From assembly GCA_009785545.1 (NCBI GenBank), contig WQWD01000002.1, forward strand, positions 1-57,215: a stretch of DNA of 57,215 nt, read 5' to 3'. Below are positions 1 to 8,945 of this stretch, one piece after another. Within the stretch, counting starts at the first letter, position 1, and every line of letters starts with the position of its first letter. The translations under genes were made by a program, and so were the position numbers. The stretch comes from Treponema sp. (GTDB lineage: Bacteria; Spirochaetota; Spirochaetia; Treponematales; Breznakiellaceae). The notes beneath the pieces were generated by a model. That model was given only the letters and a program-made list of their open reading frames with translations. It was not told the DNA's origin and did no database searches.

Positions 1-83
1 ATACTGTCCTTGTAAAATATTATAAATTAAAAAGAAAATAGTTTAAAAAAAAGAAAAAGGGCCTCTTTCTCGGTCAAAAATAA

Positions 84-103
84 CCCCCCCCCCCCCCCCC
101 CCC
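84..103. repeat. Homopolymer tract, C20
   Basis: Uninterrupted run of C at 84-103. Confidence 0.9.
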
Positions 104-185
104 ATATTCTTTGAGTCATTAAGTTCTAACTTTGCAAAAATCCCCACCCTAAAAATTAATAAAAATAAAAAATAAAAAATTTTTC

Positions 186-242
186 AAAAAAAAAAAAAGG
201 GGTTTTTTCAAAAAAAAAAAAAAAACCCCCCCCCCCCCCCCC
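186..242. repeat. Compound homopolymer region: A13, G4, T6, A16, C17
   Basis: Direct read: A186-198, G199-202, T203-208, A210-225, C226-242. Confidence 0.9.
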
Positions 243-284
243 ATACTATTTAACAAATAACAACAATCGTAATATAGCAAAAAC

Positions 285-358
285 GCCCTCCGGGAACACT
301 TGTGAACTTGTCCCTGTCCACTTGACAGGGACAAGTTCACTTGCGGAGGGCTTTTTTT
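285..358 (+). terminator. Long stem-loop followed by a T-tract, terminator-like
   Basis: GCCCTCCG...GTGAACTTGTCCCTGT / ACAGGGACAAGTTCAC...CGGAGGGC followed by TTTTTTT, just upstream of the LRR lipoprotein. Confidence 0.65.
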
Positions 359-388
359 ATACACATCGCAAAAAGCAAGGAGTTTAAA

Positions 389-904
389 ATGAAGAAATTG
401 GTTTTAGGCATAACGTTAATGGCAGCTATGGTGTTTTCTGCCTGCACGCAGCATGATCCGGAAAGGTACTTTGAAGCGGAACCGGTAGATGGCGGCGCAT
501 CGGTGCGGATTACACGTTACATTGGTACAAGCTGGGAAGTCAATATCCCATCAAGGATACGAGGCTTGCCCGTTACTGAAATTGGTTTTGAAGCGTTTCA
601 GAATAAAAACCTGATCAGTGTTTCCATTCCTAACGGCGTTACTTCTATCGAGGATGCGGCATTTGAGCATAACCAACTGACCAGTGTTACCATTCCTAAC
701 AGTGTTACACACATCGGGGATATGGCATTTTGGAACAACCAACTAACCAGCGTTACCATTCCTAACAGCGTTACTTCCATCGGGTATAATGCATTTAGAG
801 ATAACCAATTAACCAGCGTTTCCATCCCTAGCCATACTGAAATATATATATATCGAGGCTGGGGGTCCTCCTTCGACAGCGACGTTACCATAAACCGCCG
901 GTAA
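389..904 (+). CDS. BspA-like leucine-rich-repeat (LRR_5) lipoprotein
   Basis: Repeated [20 protein letters not shown] units of ~23 aa; signal peptide with lipobox (MVFSAC); AAGGAG RBS before ATG at 389. Confidence 0.85.
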   Translation: MKKLVLGITLMAAMVFSACTQHDPERYFEAEPVDGGASVRITRYIGTSWEVNIPSRIRGLPVTEIGFEAFQNKNLISVSIPNGVTSIEDAAFEHNQLTSVTIPNSVTHIGDMAFWNNQLTSVTIPNSVTSIGYNAFRDNQLTSVSIPSHTEIYIYRGWGSSFDSDVTINRR

Positions 905-981
905 TCTATGGTGACACTGCTTGGAGAGTTTGCGCTTTTAACGGTTAAAACAAGTGTTTTTAGCAGTGTTTATGTTTCCAT

Positions 982-1058
982 GACGTGTCCCGTAACTTTT
1001 GGGACACGTCCCCGAGTTTGCGGGATATGTCCCTGAATTTTTCGGACAGTCCCTACTA
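982..1058. repeat. Array of GGGACA(C/T)GTCCC-type imperfect palindromes
   Basis: GACGTGTCCC-gtaactttt-GGGACACGTC perfect 10-bp stem (982-1010), followed by GGGATATGTCCC and GGACAGTCCC at ~21-bp spacing. Confidence 0.6.
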
Positions 1059-1095
1059 ACAAAACAGCGCGGAAATCGTGCAAAAGAGGTGAATT

Positions 1096-1654
1096 ATGAG
1101 CAGAGCAAGAGATTATGTCCCGTCAAATGCGGCGCAATTCAACATTTTTATGCAAAATCTGTTGGATTATCTTTCCAACAAAACTAGTGTTCTGTCTTAT
1201 TCAAATGCCACAATCACGTTAAATTAATTCTTTATGACATAAAGAATTAACGCACTTTGTCATTCCGCTAGTCGAATAAGACAGAACACTAGAGATGGGC
1301 ATTCCGAACCACGACAATACCCGCACCGATCACAAAATTGTAACTGAAATGGTCGATCACGTTCTGCACCTTCGCAATATCCGTGAAATAATGGTCGACT
1401 TTTGGGTGCAAGGTCAAAGCGGCAAAGCCAAACCCAAAGGCTACGACGGCGCAGTTCTCATCTGGGGTATTCTCGACACTCCGCCCAAACACACTGACGA
1501 GTTAATCCACCACGCACTCGCAAGCCGCACACCTTTCGCCCTCCATTTTGAAGAAACCGAACGAGGCAAAACCGTCTACGTCGCCGCCTGCTGGCAAAAC
1601 GATAGAGGGATAACTGGGCAATGGTCGGAGTTTAAGTCAGCAGTAATCCCGTAA
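1096..1654 (+). pseudogene. Interrupted hypothetical gene (N-part MSRARDYVPSNAAQFNIFMQNLLDYLSNKT; C-part MGIPNHDNTRTDHKIV...SAVIP)
   Basis: N-terminal ORF runs into the palindromic element at 1184 and stops; the C-terminal ORF resumes right after it. The two halves resemble one conserved spirochaete protein lacking its middle (from memory, needs BLAST). Confidence 0.6.
1184..1292. mobile_element. MITE-like palindromic insertion, ~109 bp
   Basis: Perfect 19-bp terminal inverted repeats CTAGTGTTCTGTCTTATTC (1184-1202) / GAATAAGACAGAACACTAG (1274-1292) and a central TTAATTCTTTATG-a-CATAAAGAATTAA hairpin (1224-1250). Confidence 0.7.
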
Positions 1655-1724
1655 GGAAATAATTGTTTGTTAATCGCAGACAGATCCCTAGAAATTTTTT
1701 CTTAAAAAACATAAGATTCCAGCA

Positions 1725-1751
1725 GGCGGTATTATACCGCCAAGGCGGTAT
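1725..1751. promoter_or_regulatory. Three GGCGGTAT half-sites (palindrome plus direct copy), operator-like
   Basis: GGCGGTAT-T-ATACCGCC (1725-1741), then GGCGGTAT (1744-1751), immediately before ATG at 1755. Confidence 0.45.
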
Positions 1752-1754
1752 AAA

Positions 1755-2840
1755 ATGAAACAGTATTCTTTGGCAATTATTGGCTTGGGTGGCATGGGAA
1801 ACTGGCACAGGGAACTTGTTAATGAAGGAACCAGATTCCACAATAAAGTGATACTAGGCGGCTTTGATAATTTAAAAGTAACCGGTTCTTTCGATATTCG
1901 TGAATGCAGACAGGAATTTGCCCTACAACATGGGCTTAAAACATATAGTTCTATAGAAGAACTTCTGGCTGATCCATCAGTGGATATTGTATTGATATCA
2001 ACTCCCAATGATGTTCATAGGTCCTATGTAATTAAAGCTTTGGAAGCAGGTAAAAATGTTGTCTGCGAAAAACCAGTTGCTCTCAATTCCGGAGAATTAC
2101 AGGAAATGATCGATACTTCGATAAAAACCGGCAAAGTGTTTGCGGTGCACCAAAATCGCCGATGGGACGAAGACTATTTAACTATAAAAAATATATATGA
2201 AAATAAACTATTAGGAGATTTATTTCGTATCGAGTCAAGAGTACATGGCTCACGCGGTATACCTGGAGATTGGAGAGCAGATCCAAAACAAGGCGGCGGC
2301 ATGGTTCTGGATTGGGGCGTGCATATTCTTGATCAGGCACTTCAAATGGTTCCTGAAAAAGTCAGTAAAGTATACGCGTCTCTTACCTATATTACCACAG
2401 AATTAGTTGATGATGGTTTTTTTGTAGAACTAACCTTTGAAAATGGTCTTGTATTCATAGTCGAAGTTGGAACAAGAAATTATATTAATCTGCCGCGCTG
2501 GTATGTTCTTGGGTTTGAGGGAACCGCTGTGATAGAAGATTTTTCGAGAAAAGGAAAAATCGTCCGTATTATGGACTACAGCAAGAACGATGCCATACCC
2601 ATACGAACTGCGGCAGGGCTTACTAAAACGATGGCTCCCCGTACCAGTGAAACCATAAAAGAAGAGACCCTTCCTGATGTTAAAGCAGATATCAAAGATT
2701 TTTATCGTAATTTTATAAACGTCATGGAAGGAAAAGAAAAACTCCTTGTATCGCTTGATTCTGTAATGCGTACCATGAAATTAATGGAAGCTGTTTTTAA
2801 ATCTGCGCAAAAAGGTGCGCCGATAGCGTTTGAACATTAA
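1755..2840 (+). CDS. Gfo/Idh/MocA family oxidoreductase
   Basis: N-terminal Rossmann motif (LAIIGLGGMGNWH), DIVLISTPNDVH, EAGKNVVCEKPVALNSGE; C-terminal GFO_IDH_MocA-type domain. Confidence 0.93.
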   Translation: MKQYSLAIIGLGGMGNWHRELVNEGTRFHNKVILGGFDNLKVTGSFDIRECRQEFALQHGLKTYSSIEELLADPSVDIVLISTPNDVHRSYVIKALEAGKNVVCEKPVALNSGELQEMIDTSIKTGKVFAVHQNRRWDEDYLTIKNIYENKLLGDLFRIESRVHGSRGIPGDWRADPKQGGGMVLDWGVHILDQALQMVPEKVSKVYASLTYITTELVDDGFFVELTFENGLVFIVEVGTRNYINLPRWYVLGFEGTAVIEDFSRKGKIVRIMDYSKNDAIPIRTAAGLTKTMAPRTSETIKEETLPDVKADIKDFYRNFINVMEGKEKLLVSLDSVMRTMKLMEAVFKSAQKGAPIAFEH

Positions 2841-2912
2841 TATTCCCCTTTCACAATCATGATTGCGAAAACCCCTCGCCACAGCTTGTACACAAAGGGG
2901 GGGATAACTGTG

Positions 2913-3040
2913 GGCAGGCGGCTTGCGAAAAGCCGTGTCGGCGAAATATGGCGTGAATGGCAACGCTGCGACGCCAAAGCGTCCGTAGATGAAAGCCACG
3001 ACCATCCCGAGCCGACACGGCTTTTCGCAAGTCGCCTGCC
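2913..3040. repeat. Long intergenic inverted repeat (30-bp arms, one mismatch)
   Basis: GGCAGGCGGCTTGCGAAAAGCCGTGTCGGC (2913-2942) versus reverse complement of 3011-3040. Confidence 0.85.
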
Positions 3041-3115
3041 ATGATTGTAATACACCGCAGTCCCTTTGCGTACGATGTCCAGAATTCTTCGCCGAATTTT
3101 TTCTGACATACACCA

Positions 3116-3144
3116 TTGACAAAACTTAAAAACTTTCCTATATT
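3116..3144 (+). promoter_or_regulatory. Consensus-like sigma-70 promoter of tRNA-His
   Basis: TTGACA (3116-3121), 17-bp spacer, TATATT (3139-3144), 13 nt before the tRNA. Confidence 0.75.
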
Positions 3145-3157
3145 GATATTGTTACGT

Positions 3158-3230
3158 GGTGGATGTAGCTCAGGGGTAGAGTACAAGATTGTGGTTCTTG
3201 TCGTCGCGGGTTCGAGACCCGTCATCCACC
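3158..3230 (+). tRNA. tRNA-His (GTG); left attachment site gene
   Basis: Cloverleaf readable: GTGGATG/CATCCAC acceptor with extra G-1:C73, anticodon loop TTGTGGT, T-arm GCGGGTTCGAGACCCGT. CCA not encoded. Confidence 0.93.
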
Positions 3231-3231
3231 C
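3185..3231. repeat. attL core (47 bp)
   Basis: AAGATTGTGGTTCTTGTCGTCGCGGGTTCGAGACCCGTCATCCACCC, identical to 49843-49889. Confidence 0.93.
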
Positions 3232-3333
3232 AGACTTTATTAAATTGGATAAGCCTAAGTCTATACTACATAAAGACTTAGCTCCTTCACACTAAAAGGC
3301 GATAACAGGGTGGGCGCCTATTAGACTCTCAAA

Positions 3334-3353
3334 AGGTCAAGTGGAGGTCAAGT
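3334..3353. promoter_or_regulatory. Two AGGTCAAGT direct repeats, putative integrase arm-type sites (left)
   Basis: AGGTCAAGT at 3334-3342 and 3345-3353 (11-bp period), abutting the integrase ATG. Confidence 0.6.
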
Positions 3354-3354
3354 C

Positions 3355-4656
3355 ATGTCCAATTTGCGCTATCATGTATTTCGCAAACCTAAAAAACTCA
3401 AGAACGGAAAATCCGTTCGCCGATGGTATTACTACTGGATCGACGATTCTGGTAAGCAGATCCAAAAATCATGCGGAAAAAATATCAAAAACCGCAACGA
3501 CGCAGAGGACTTCATTCGAAGTCTGCCGCCGCCGCAAAAAACACCAGCTGCAGCTCCATACGATAATCGCGGTATACTGCTTTATTCAAAACCCGCAAAC
3601 AACGCCAATATCCTCGTGAAGGATATCGCCGTAGAAATGTTTATCCCCGGCACATTACACGTTAAAAGGCGGCAGCAATTAAATAAATCCGTAAACGAGG
3701 ATACGCTAAAAGCAAACAGAGTCTTTATGTTGCACATAACGGCAATGTGGGGAGATCGCACACTTCGCTCTCTGGAATTAGATGAGGTTATGAATTACCT
3801 TTTCGCCGCAGACCGTTCCGGATCATGGAAAAACCAGTATATATCTGCACTCAACGAAATATACCAAGAGGCGCAGTTTTTAGGCTGCAAAATTTATAAA
3901 CCCAATTTCCCCACCATCGGCAAAACGCCAAACAAAGCGGATATCCTAACAGACGACGAACTTGAGCGGCTGCTCATTCCGCAAAATTTCAAACACGACT
4001 TTTATTTGTTTTATTTATGCAAACTTTCCGGCGGGCTTCGCATGGGCGAGGTTCGAGGCTTACGCGTCAAACAAATCATATTCGACAAAAAGGCACTAAT
4101 CGTTGACGGCTTTATGAAAAAAAGAAACGTGCGCACGGTATACAATAAATGCGGATCACCGGAACACCCTAAACTGCGCGTCATACCATATCCCGATTTA
4201 ACGCTCGATCTATTGGCGGCGCATATAGAAAAAAACAACCTCAACGCAGATGACTTCGTCTTTACCTACAACAACAAGCCTGTATCCAAATCAATGGCAG
4301 AAACCGCCTTTTTTACCGCTTTAATAAACGCAGGTATTACATGGGATAAAGAAACCCTCGTTAAAAATGGTCTATGGAAGCGTGGACACCTTCACGGCAC
4401 AAAAGACTTAATTCCCGACGGCCGCCGAATTGTGCCGCACTCGTTTCGTTATACATACGTTACTAAAATGCGAACCACGCTTATAGCCGAAGATGTAAAA
4501 AAAATCACAGGGCATGAATCTATTGCGCAGGTAGATTATTACAATCGGCTGAATTTAGACAGGATGCTAAAAGCAATCCCGGACGCTGACGACGCTGTCC
4601 GCACCCTGCTCCCGGCAGCGATTTTACAAAATAGCGTAACAGCAGTCAGAGTATAG
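3355..4656 (+). CDS. int: Phage tyrosine integrase
   Basis: Adjacent to attL. GLRMGEVRGL, HSFRYTYVTKM, ITGHESIAQVDYYNRL match the R...HxxR...H/Y catalytic pattern. Confidence 0.92.
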   Translation: MSNLRYHVFRKPKKLKNGKSVRRWYYYWIDDSGKQIQKSCGKNIKNRNDAEDFIRSLPPPQKTPAAAPYDNRGILLYSKPANNANILVKDIAVEMFIPGTLHVKRRQQLNKSVNEDTLKANRVFMLHITAMWGDRTLRSLELDEVMNYLFAADRSGSWKNQYISALNEIYQEAQFLGCKIYKPNFPTIGKTPNKADILTDDELERLLIPQNFKHDFYLFYLCKLSGGLRMGEVRGLRVKQIIFDKKALIVDGFMKKRNVRTVYNKCGSPEHPKLRVIPYPDLTLDLLAAHIEKNNLNADDFVFTYNNKPVSKSMAETAFFTALINAGITWDKETLVKNGLWKRGHLHGTKDLIPDGRRIVPHSFRYTYVTKMRTTLIAEDVKKITGHESIAQVDYYNRLNLDRMLKAIPDADDAVRTLLPAAILQNSVTAVRV

Positions 4657-4838
4657 TTATGGCAAAACATAAACACACACCACTTCGGTGTCCCCAGTAT
4701 GATATCCAAAACGATCCGTACTGAATAACAACCGTAACAAACGCAAGCCAGCGGCACGTTATTGCGTTGACGCAATACTGCACTGGTATCTGCGCCTTTT
4801 CCCCCGCACTTGATTGTTTTTATATTATCCTATAGGGT

Positions 4839-4984
4839 GTTACACGTTACACTTATTTCTTGTTTTTAAGTTGATTTATTAGGAATTAAAAAAAGTATGG
4901 TATACATAACTATAACACAAAAAATAAAATTTTAAAATTATATACATGGCGTTGTAAAACGACAGCCAAAGTGTAACCTGTAAC
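4839..4984. promoter_or_regulatory. Distant inverted repeat of tandem GTTACAC motifs upstream of late genes
   Basis: GTTACACGTTACACTT (4839-4854) and AAGTGTAACCTGTAAC (4969-4984), one mismatch as inverted repeats. Confidence 0.5.
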
Positions 4985-5186
4985 AGTGCCTAGCTGCCAC
5001 CGTCCTCCCCATAAAAAAGTAGGTACTGTGCCGCCCCCCCGCCCGGGTGCAATTATTCGACGCGGGGGGCTCGCTCCAAAATGCCCGCCAAAATTTTCCA
5101 CAGGGCAACAAAAAAGCAACGAAAGTCAATAAAAAGCTATCGCAGTTAATAGCTTACTGACGTGCCGTGCGCTCATAATTTACGGT

Positions 5187-5900
5187 ATGGCTGAGGTAAA
5201 ACCTGCGGAATTCGCCCGCATCTGCGCCGTTGCGCCATCGGTGATATCGCGCAAAATCTCCAATAACACGCTCGTGCGCAATGCCGCAGGGCTGCTCGAT
5301 ACCGAAAACCCCGTCAACGCCCGCTATATCAATAAGCGGCGGCTCGCTGGTGGCGACAAAGTAATCGATACCGCCGCTTCCGCACCAGAACCAAAGCCAG
5401 CGCCTGTGGATTTTACGCGCCTCGGCGATGCTGCGCTCGCAGAATACGCCGGATTGCCACAGCGACTACTCAGCCTCACGCTCCGGGAGCTCGTGCAGCA
5501 GTTCAAAGGGCTGCCAGGGATGCAGGAATACGTACGAATGCTTAAAGACTTGGCGGCGGCCGACGAACGGGATCAAAAGGTGCGCGAACGCCGCCTGCAG
5601 CTCATCGAAAAAGACTTTGTTATCTCTCGGCTCATCCAATATCTGGAAAGTTTAATGCGGCAAATACTGGAATTTCCCGAATCGGTTACGGACGAAATTA
5701 TCGCGCTGGCCCAAGCGCAAGGCACCGAGGCAAGATCGGAAGTCAGCCAAAGGCTGGAGCGCGGACTCTCCCGAATTATTAAAAATTCCAAAGAGGAACT
5801 GATAAATGAGCTTCGCGGGCTACGCTCGAAGTACCAAGAGGACGACGGGCTAGACCAAAAAATCAAAGATACGATTGTCGAAATCATGGAGGACGAATAA
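5187..5900 (+). CDS. Hypothetical phage protein, possibly terminase small subunit
   Basis: First gene of the rightward late operon; N-terminal DNA-binding-like region plus charged coiled-coil C-terminus; position only. Confidence 0.45.
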   Translation: MAEVKPAEFARICAVAPSVISRKISNNTLVRNAAGLLDTENPVNARYINKRRLAGGDKVIDTAASAPEPKPAPVDFTRLGDAALAEYAGLPQRLLSLTLRELVQQFKGLPGMQEYVRMLKDLAAADERDQKVRERRLQLIEKDFVISRLIQYLESLMRQILEFPESVTDEIIALAQAQGTEARSEVSQRLERGLSRIIKNSKEELINELRGLRSKYQEDDGLDQKIKDTIVEIMEDE

Positions 5901-6253
5901 TGAGGTCTTACTGCAAGCATTGTAAAAGTGAAATCACATCGAATACAAACTGGCGGCACGGGGAGGACTGTCCTATTTGTCGCCATGAAAGGGATTATGT
6001 TAAATCACTGGTTACCCCCCCCGACTACGAAACCTCAGCGCAATACGAAAAACGCACAGGCAAAAAGCTCTCCGATCTTGCCGCAGTGTGGATACGCATA
6101 AAAAACATTAGTGCCGAGCCCGACTTCTGGTTATTAGACACGCTTTTTGAAGCAAAGAAATTTTTAGCCGAAGAGTTTGACTTGGGGCGAGCGATAGTTG
6201 TCGCTTATACGCCAGAACCGCCGCCAGGCGAATGGGAGCCAAGCGAGGGATAA
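5900..6253 (+). CDS. Small zinc-ribbon-like phage protein
   Basis: CKHC...CPIC motif pair; stop/start overlap with both neighbours. Confidence 0.55.
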   Translation: MRSYCKHCKSEITSNTNWRHGEDCPICRHERDYVKSLVTPPDYETSAQYEKRTGKKLSDLAAVWIRIKNISAEPDFWLLDTLFEAKKFLAEEFDLGRAIVVAYTPEPPPGEWEPSEG

Positions 6254-8289
6254 TGAACGCAGCGACCGCTCTTTTTACTAATCAAGTTTTTTCCGGCGAT
6301 ATCGATTTCCTTGTCGATCAAATCGGCAAAATAACGGACTCGCTGCACCATGAGCAGCCCAGCGAATTTATCGAGCGAGTGCGCTATCTAACAAGCGACC
6401 TCACGCCGTTTCCTGGCAAGTTTAGTTTTGAAAAGTTCCCATACTTTCGCGAAATCGTCGACTGCTTCAGCCCGCTTGACCCGACCTCTGAGGTCGTACT
6501 TATGAAGGGCGCTCAAATGGGCGCAACAACCGCCGTATTGGAAACGGTGCTGCTATACAACATCATGAGCGACCCCAAGGCGCAGATGTACGTCACCGCC
6601 GACGCAGGGCTTATGAAAACCTCGGTGCAGGTGCGCATCGAAAAAATGATAGACAACGCCGGAGCTCGCGACCTTATATTTTCGCAAAGCCGGAAAAAAA
6701 AAGGCAGCCGCAATACAGGCGACACCGCCATCGCTAAAGAATACCCGGGCGGGTACCTACATTGTTTCGGCGGCCGCAGTCCTGCACGCTTCCGTGGCAT
6801 ATCTTACCCATGCGCCCTTGCCGACGAGGTCGACGCATTTCCGGACTCAATCCCGAAAGAGGGAACGGTTACCGACCTCGTACGCAACCGAACCAAAGCG
6901 TACACAGGCAGCAAGCGCAAAATCTTGTGGACATCCACGCCACTGATAAAACAAACATCAAAAATCGACAAGCTCTACACCGACGGCGACCAGCGGAAAT
7001 ATTTTGTACCCTGTAAACATTGCGGCATGATGCAGGAGCTTGTGTGGCATGGCAAAAACGAGGACGGCTATACATGGGGAATAACATGGCAAAACGACGA
7101 GGACTTTAACCCGCTATTGGACACCGTCGGTTATAAATGCGAAAAACCTGACTGCGCCCAAATAATGAAAAACTACGACAAGGCGGTCATAATTTTACGC
7201 GGCGAGTGGCGAGCGTCGGTAAAGCCAATTGCGCCGAATCGCCGATCTTACCACGTAACGCCGATATACAACCCGCCAGGGATGTACTCATGGGAAGACA
7301 TGGTTCTGCAATGGGTGGAGTGCTGGGACTTAAAAACCAACCGCCTCAAAGACAAGGAAAAATACAGAGTTTTCCGCAACACCACGCAGGGACTTACGTT
7401 CGAGGAGCTCGGCGGCAAGCAAATCGAGTACGAGCGAGCGATACAATTCCGACGCACAGGCTTCGTTGTTGTCAACGATGAGTCCGGGCTTATCGCCCGT
7501 GGCGTACCGAACGATCTCGCCGTACAGGATTCAGGATCCCCGATTCTTATACTCGTGGCATCCGTTGATGTACAGAATGACTGTCTGTATGTCGATGTTA
7601 AAGGTTACAGCGCAGGCGGCGTGACTTGGACTCTGGAGTTTTTTGAAATCAAAGGAAACACTGCCGACTTTAACGGAGTGTGGGATAAACTCGATATTAT
7701 ACTCGGCGACAAGCGATATGTTGGCACAGACGGCAAAGTGTACCGCATCCAAATAACGATGATCGACTCCGGACACAACTCCGATTATGTTTACGAATAC
7801 GTCAAAAAGCGCTCCGGCGGCGTTTTTGCAATTAAAGGCAAAGACTACCTCCAAAATGGCGAAACATATCAATTTTTTAGCACATCGGCACAAGAAAAAA
7901 TCGGCTTTAGTAACGCCCTGCATATAAGCACAGGCAAGCTGAAAGACAGAATAAGTAACGCCATGACATCGTCGTTTTGGATTACGGGACAGTCACAGCC
8001 GGCTTGGTACCCCAACTTTAGAGAGGACAGCAGGGACGATTATTTTAAACAATTTGAGGCGGAGCGCCGTGAGGAAAAACGGGATGCAATTACAAAACAG
8101 TTCCGCGGCTATGTGTGGAAGCAAAAGTTCGGCCAAGACAACCATGCGCTTGACTGTTATGTGTACAACCTTGCGGCACTTGAGCTTGCCGCCGAGTTCT
8201 GGTGCAAAGAACGCCTTGGCTTACCGACGCTGGACTGGACGGCGTTTTGGGAGAGTGCCAAAAAAGGCGAGTTTTATCAGGAGCCATGA
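6253..8289 (+). CDS. Phage terminase large subunit, GpA family
   Basis: FPYFREIVDCFSP...LMKGAQMGATTAVLE ATPase region; nuclease region ASVDVQNDCLYVDV, ITMIDSGHNSDYVYEY, DNHALDCYVYNLAA. Confidence 0.93.
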   Translation: MNAATALFTNQVFSGDIDFLVDQIGKITDSLHHEQPSEFIERVRYLTSDLTPFPGKFSFEKFPYFREIVDCFSPLDPTSEVVLMKGAQMGATTAVLETVLLYNIMSDPKAQMYVTADAGLMKTSVQVRIEKMIDNAGARDLIFSQSRKKKGSRNTGDTAIAKEYPGGYLHCFGGRSPARFRGISYPCALADEVDAFPDSIPKEGTVTDLVRNRTKAYTGSKRKILWTSTPLIKQTSKIDKLYTDGDQRKYFVPCKHCGMMQELVWHGKNEDGYTWGITWQNDEDFNPLLDTVGYKCEKPDCAQIMKNYDKAVIILRGEWRASVKPIAPNRRSYHVTPIYNPPGMYSWEDMVLQWVECWDLKTNRLKDKEKYRVFRNTTQGLTFEELGGKQIEYERAIQFRRTGFVVVNDESGLIARGVPNDLAVQDSGSPILILVASVDVQNDCLYVDVKGYSAGGVTWTLEFFEIKGNTADFNGVWDKLDIILGDKRYVGTDGKVYRIQITMIDSGHNSDYVYEYVKKRSGGVFAIKGKDYLQNGETYQFFSTSAQEKIGFSNALHISTGKLKDRISNAMTSSFWITGQSQPAWYPNFREDSRDDYFKQFEAERREEKRDAITKQFRGYVWKQKFGQDNHALDCYVYNLAALELAAEFWCKERLGLPTLDWTAFWESAKKGEFYQEP

Positions 8290-8388
8290 TGCTTGTAGAA
8301 CAAGAGCTGTTTGGAAAATGAGACAAGATCGCAATCGCCATAATGCGGATAAAAAAACGCCGTAGCGCAAATACTGCTTGAGTTTTAA

Positions 8389-8661
8389 TTATTTTTTGAA
8401 TAAATCCGAATGAGTTCCAGTATAGTAAAAAACAACCTTTTCGTAGGATTTGCGGTAAAGCAGAAGCCAGTCGCCTTCGATGTGGCAATCGGTCAACCCC
8501 GCAAGATCACCTGAAAGATTATGCTCACGGCAACGCTCCGGCAATGATTCTCCGAAAATGAGTTTTGCCATAATGTCATATAGTTTGTCCATGTCCTTAT
8601 GGCGTTTTTCCATAAGCTTCATGTCTTTTTTGAATTGATTAGTAAAGCTCCAGTCGCGCAA
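8389..8661 (-). CDS. Type II toxin, YafQ/RelE-like mRNA interferase
   Basis: FTNQFKKDMKLMEKRHKDMDKL...LPERCREHNLSGDLAGLTDCHIEGDWLLLYRKS...FYYTGTHSDLF. Confidence 0.9.
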   Translation of the reverse strand: MRDWSFTNQFKKDMKLMEKRHKDMDKLYDIMAKLIFGESLPERCREHNLSGDLAGLTDCHIEGDWLLLYRKSYEKVVFYYTGTHSDLFKK

Positions 8662-8664
8662 GTT

Positions 8665-8856
8665 TTAAGCCTCCAATGCTTCCCGACCTTCCTCAAAGGT
8701 GCTGTACCATTGTGTCGTTTTTTTGCCAAAGAAAATAGCATCTCCCTCCGCTATAGCAGCCATAACTGTGTCATTTAAAGGCAGATTTTGGGCACAAACG
8801 GGACAATCCTCATCAATCCCAATATCAAGAATAGCTTCTGGTTTTGTTATAGTCAT
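8665..8856 (-). CDS. Putative cognate antitoxin (RelB/DinJ-like position, CPVC motif)
   Basis: Immediately upstream of the YafQ-like toxin on the same strand; small acidic protein. Confidence 0.7.
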   Translation of the reverse strand: MTITKPEAILDIGIDEDCPVCAQNLPLNDTVMAAIAEGDAIFFGKKTTQWYSTFEEGREALEA

Positions 8857-8945
8857 AAACCGCTCCTATTCCAAATATAACCGTTTTTTCGAAGAATGAC
8901 AATAGTTAATAGCTTGTTTTATATCCCCGCAAATAAACTGAGCCT

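Noticed and set aside
149-364. Minus-strand ORF of 71 aa across the poly-C/poly-A tracts
   Set aside because: Low-complexity G/F/K runs created by homopolymers; not a credible protein.
598-891. Minus-strand ORF with internal repeats opposite the LRR lipoprotein
   Set aside because: Shadow of the 69-bp LRR repeats on the coding strand.
2781-3225. Several minus-strand ORFs around the intergenic hairpin and tRNA-His
   Set aside because: They run through the hairpin and the tRNA gene; one contains the common spurious MTGLEPATTRTT tRNA-reverse translation.
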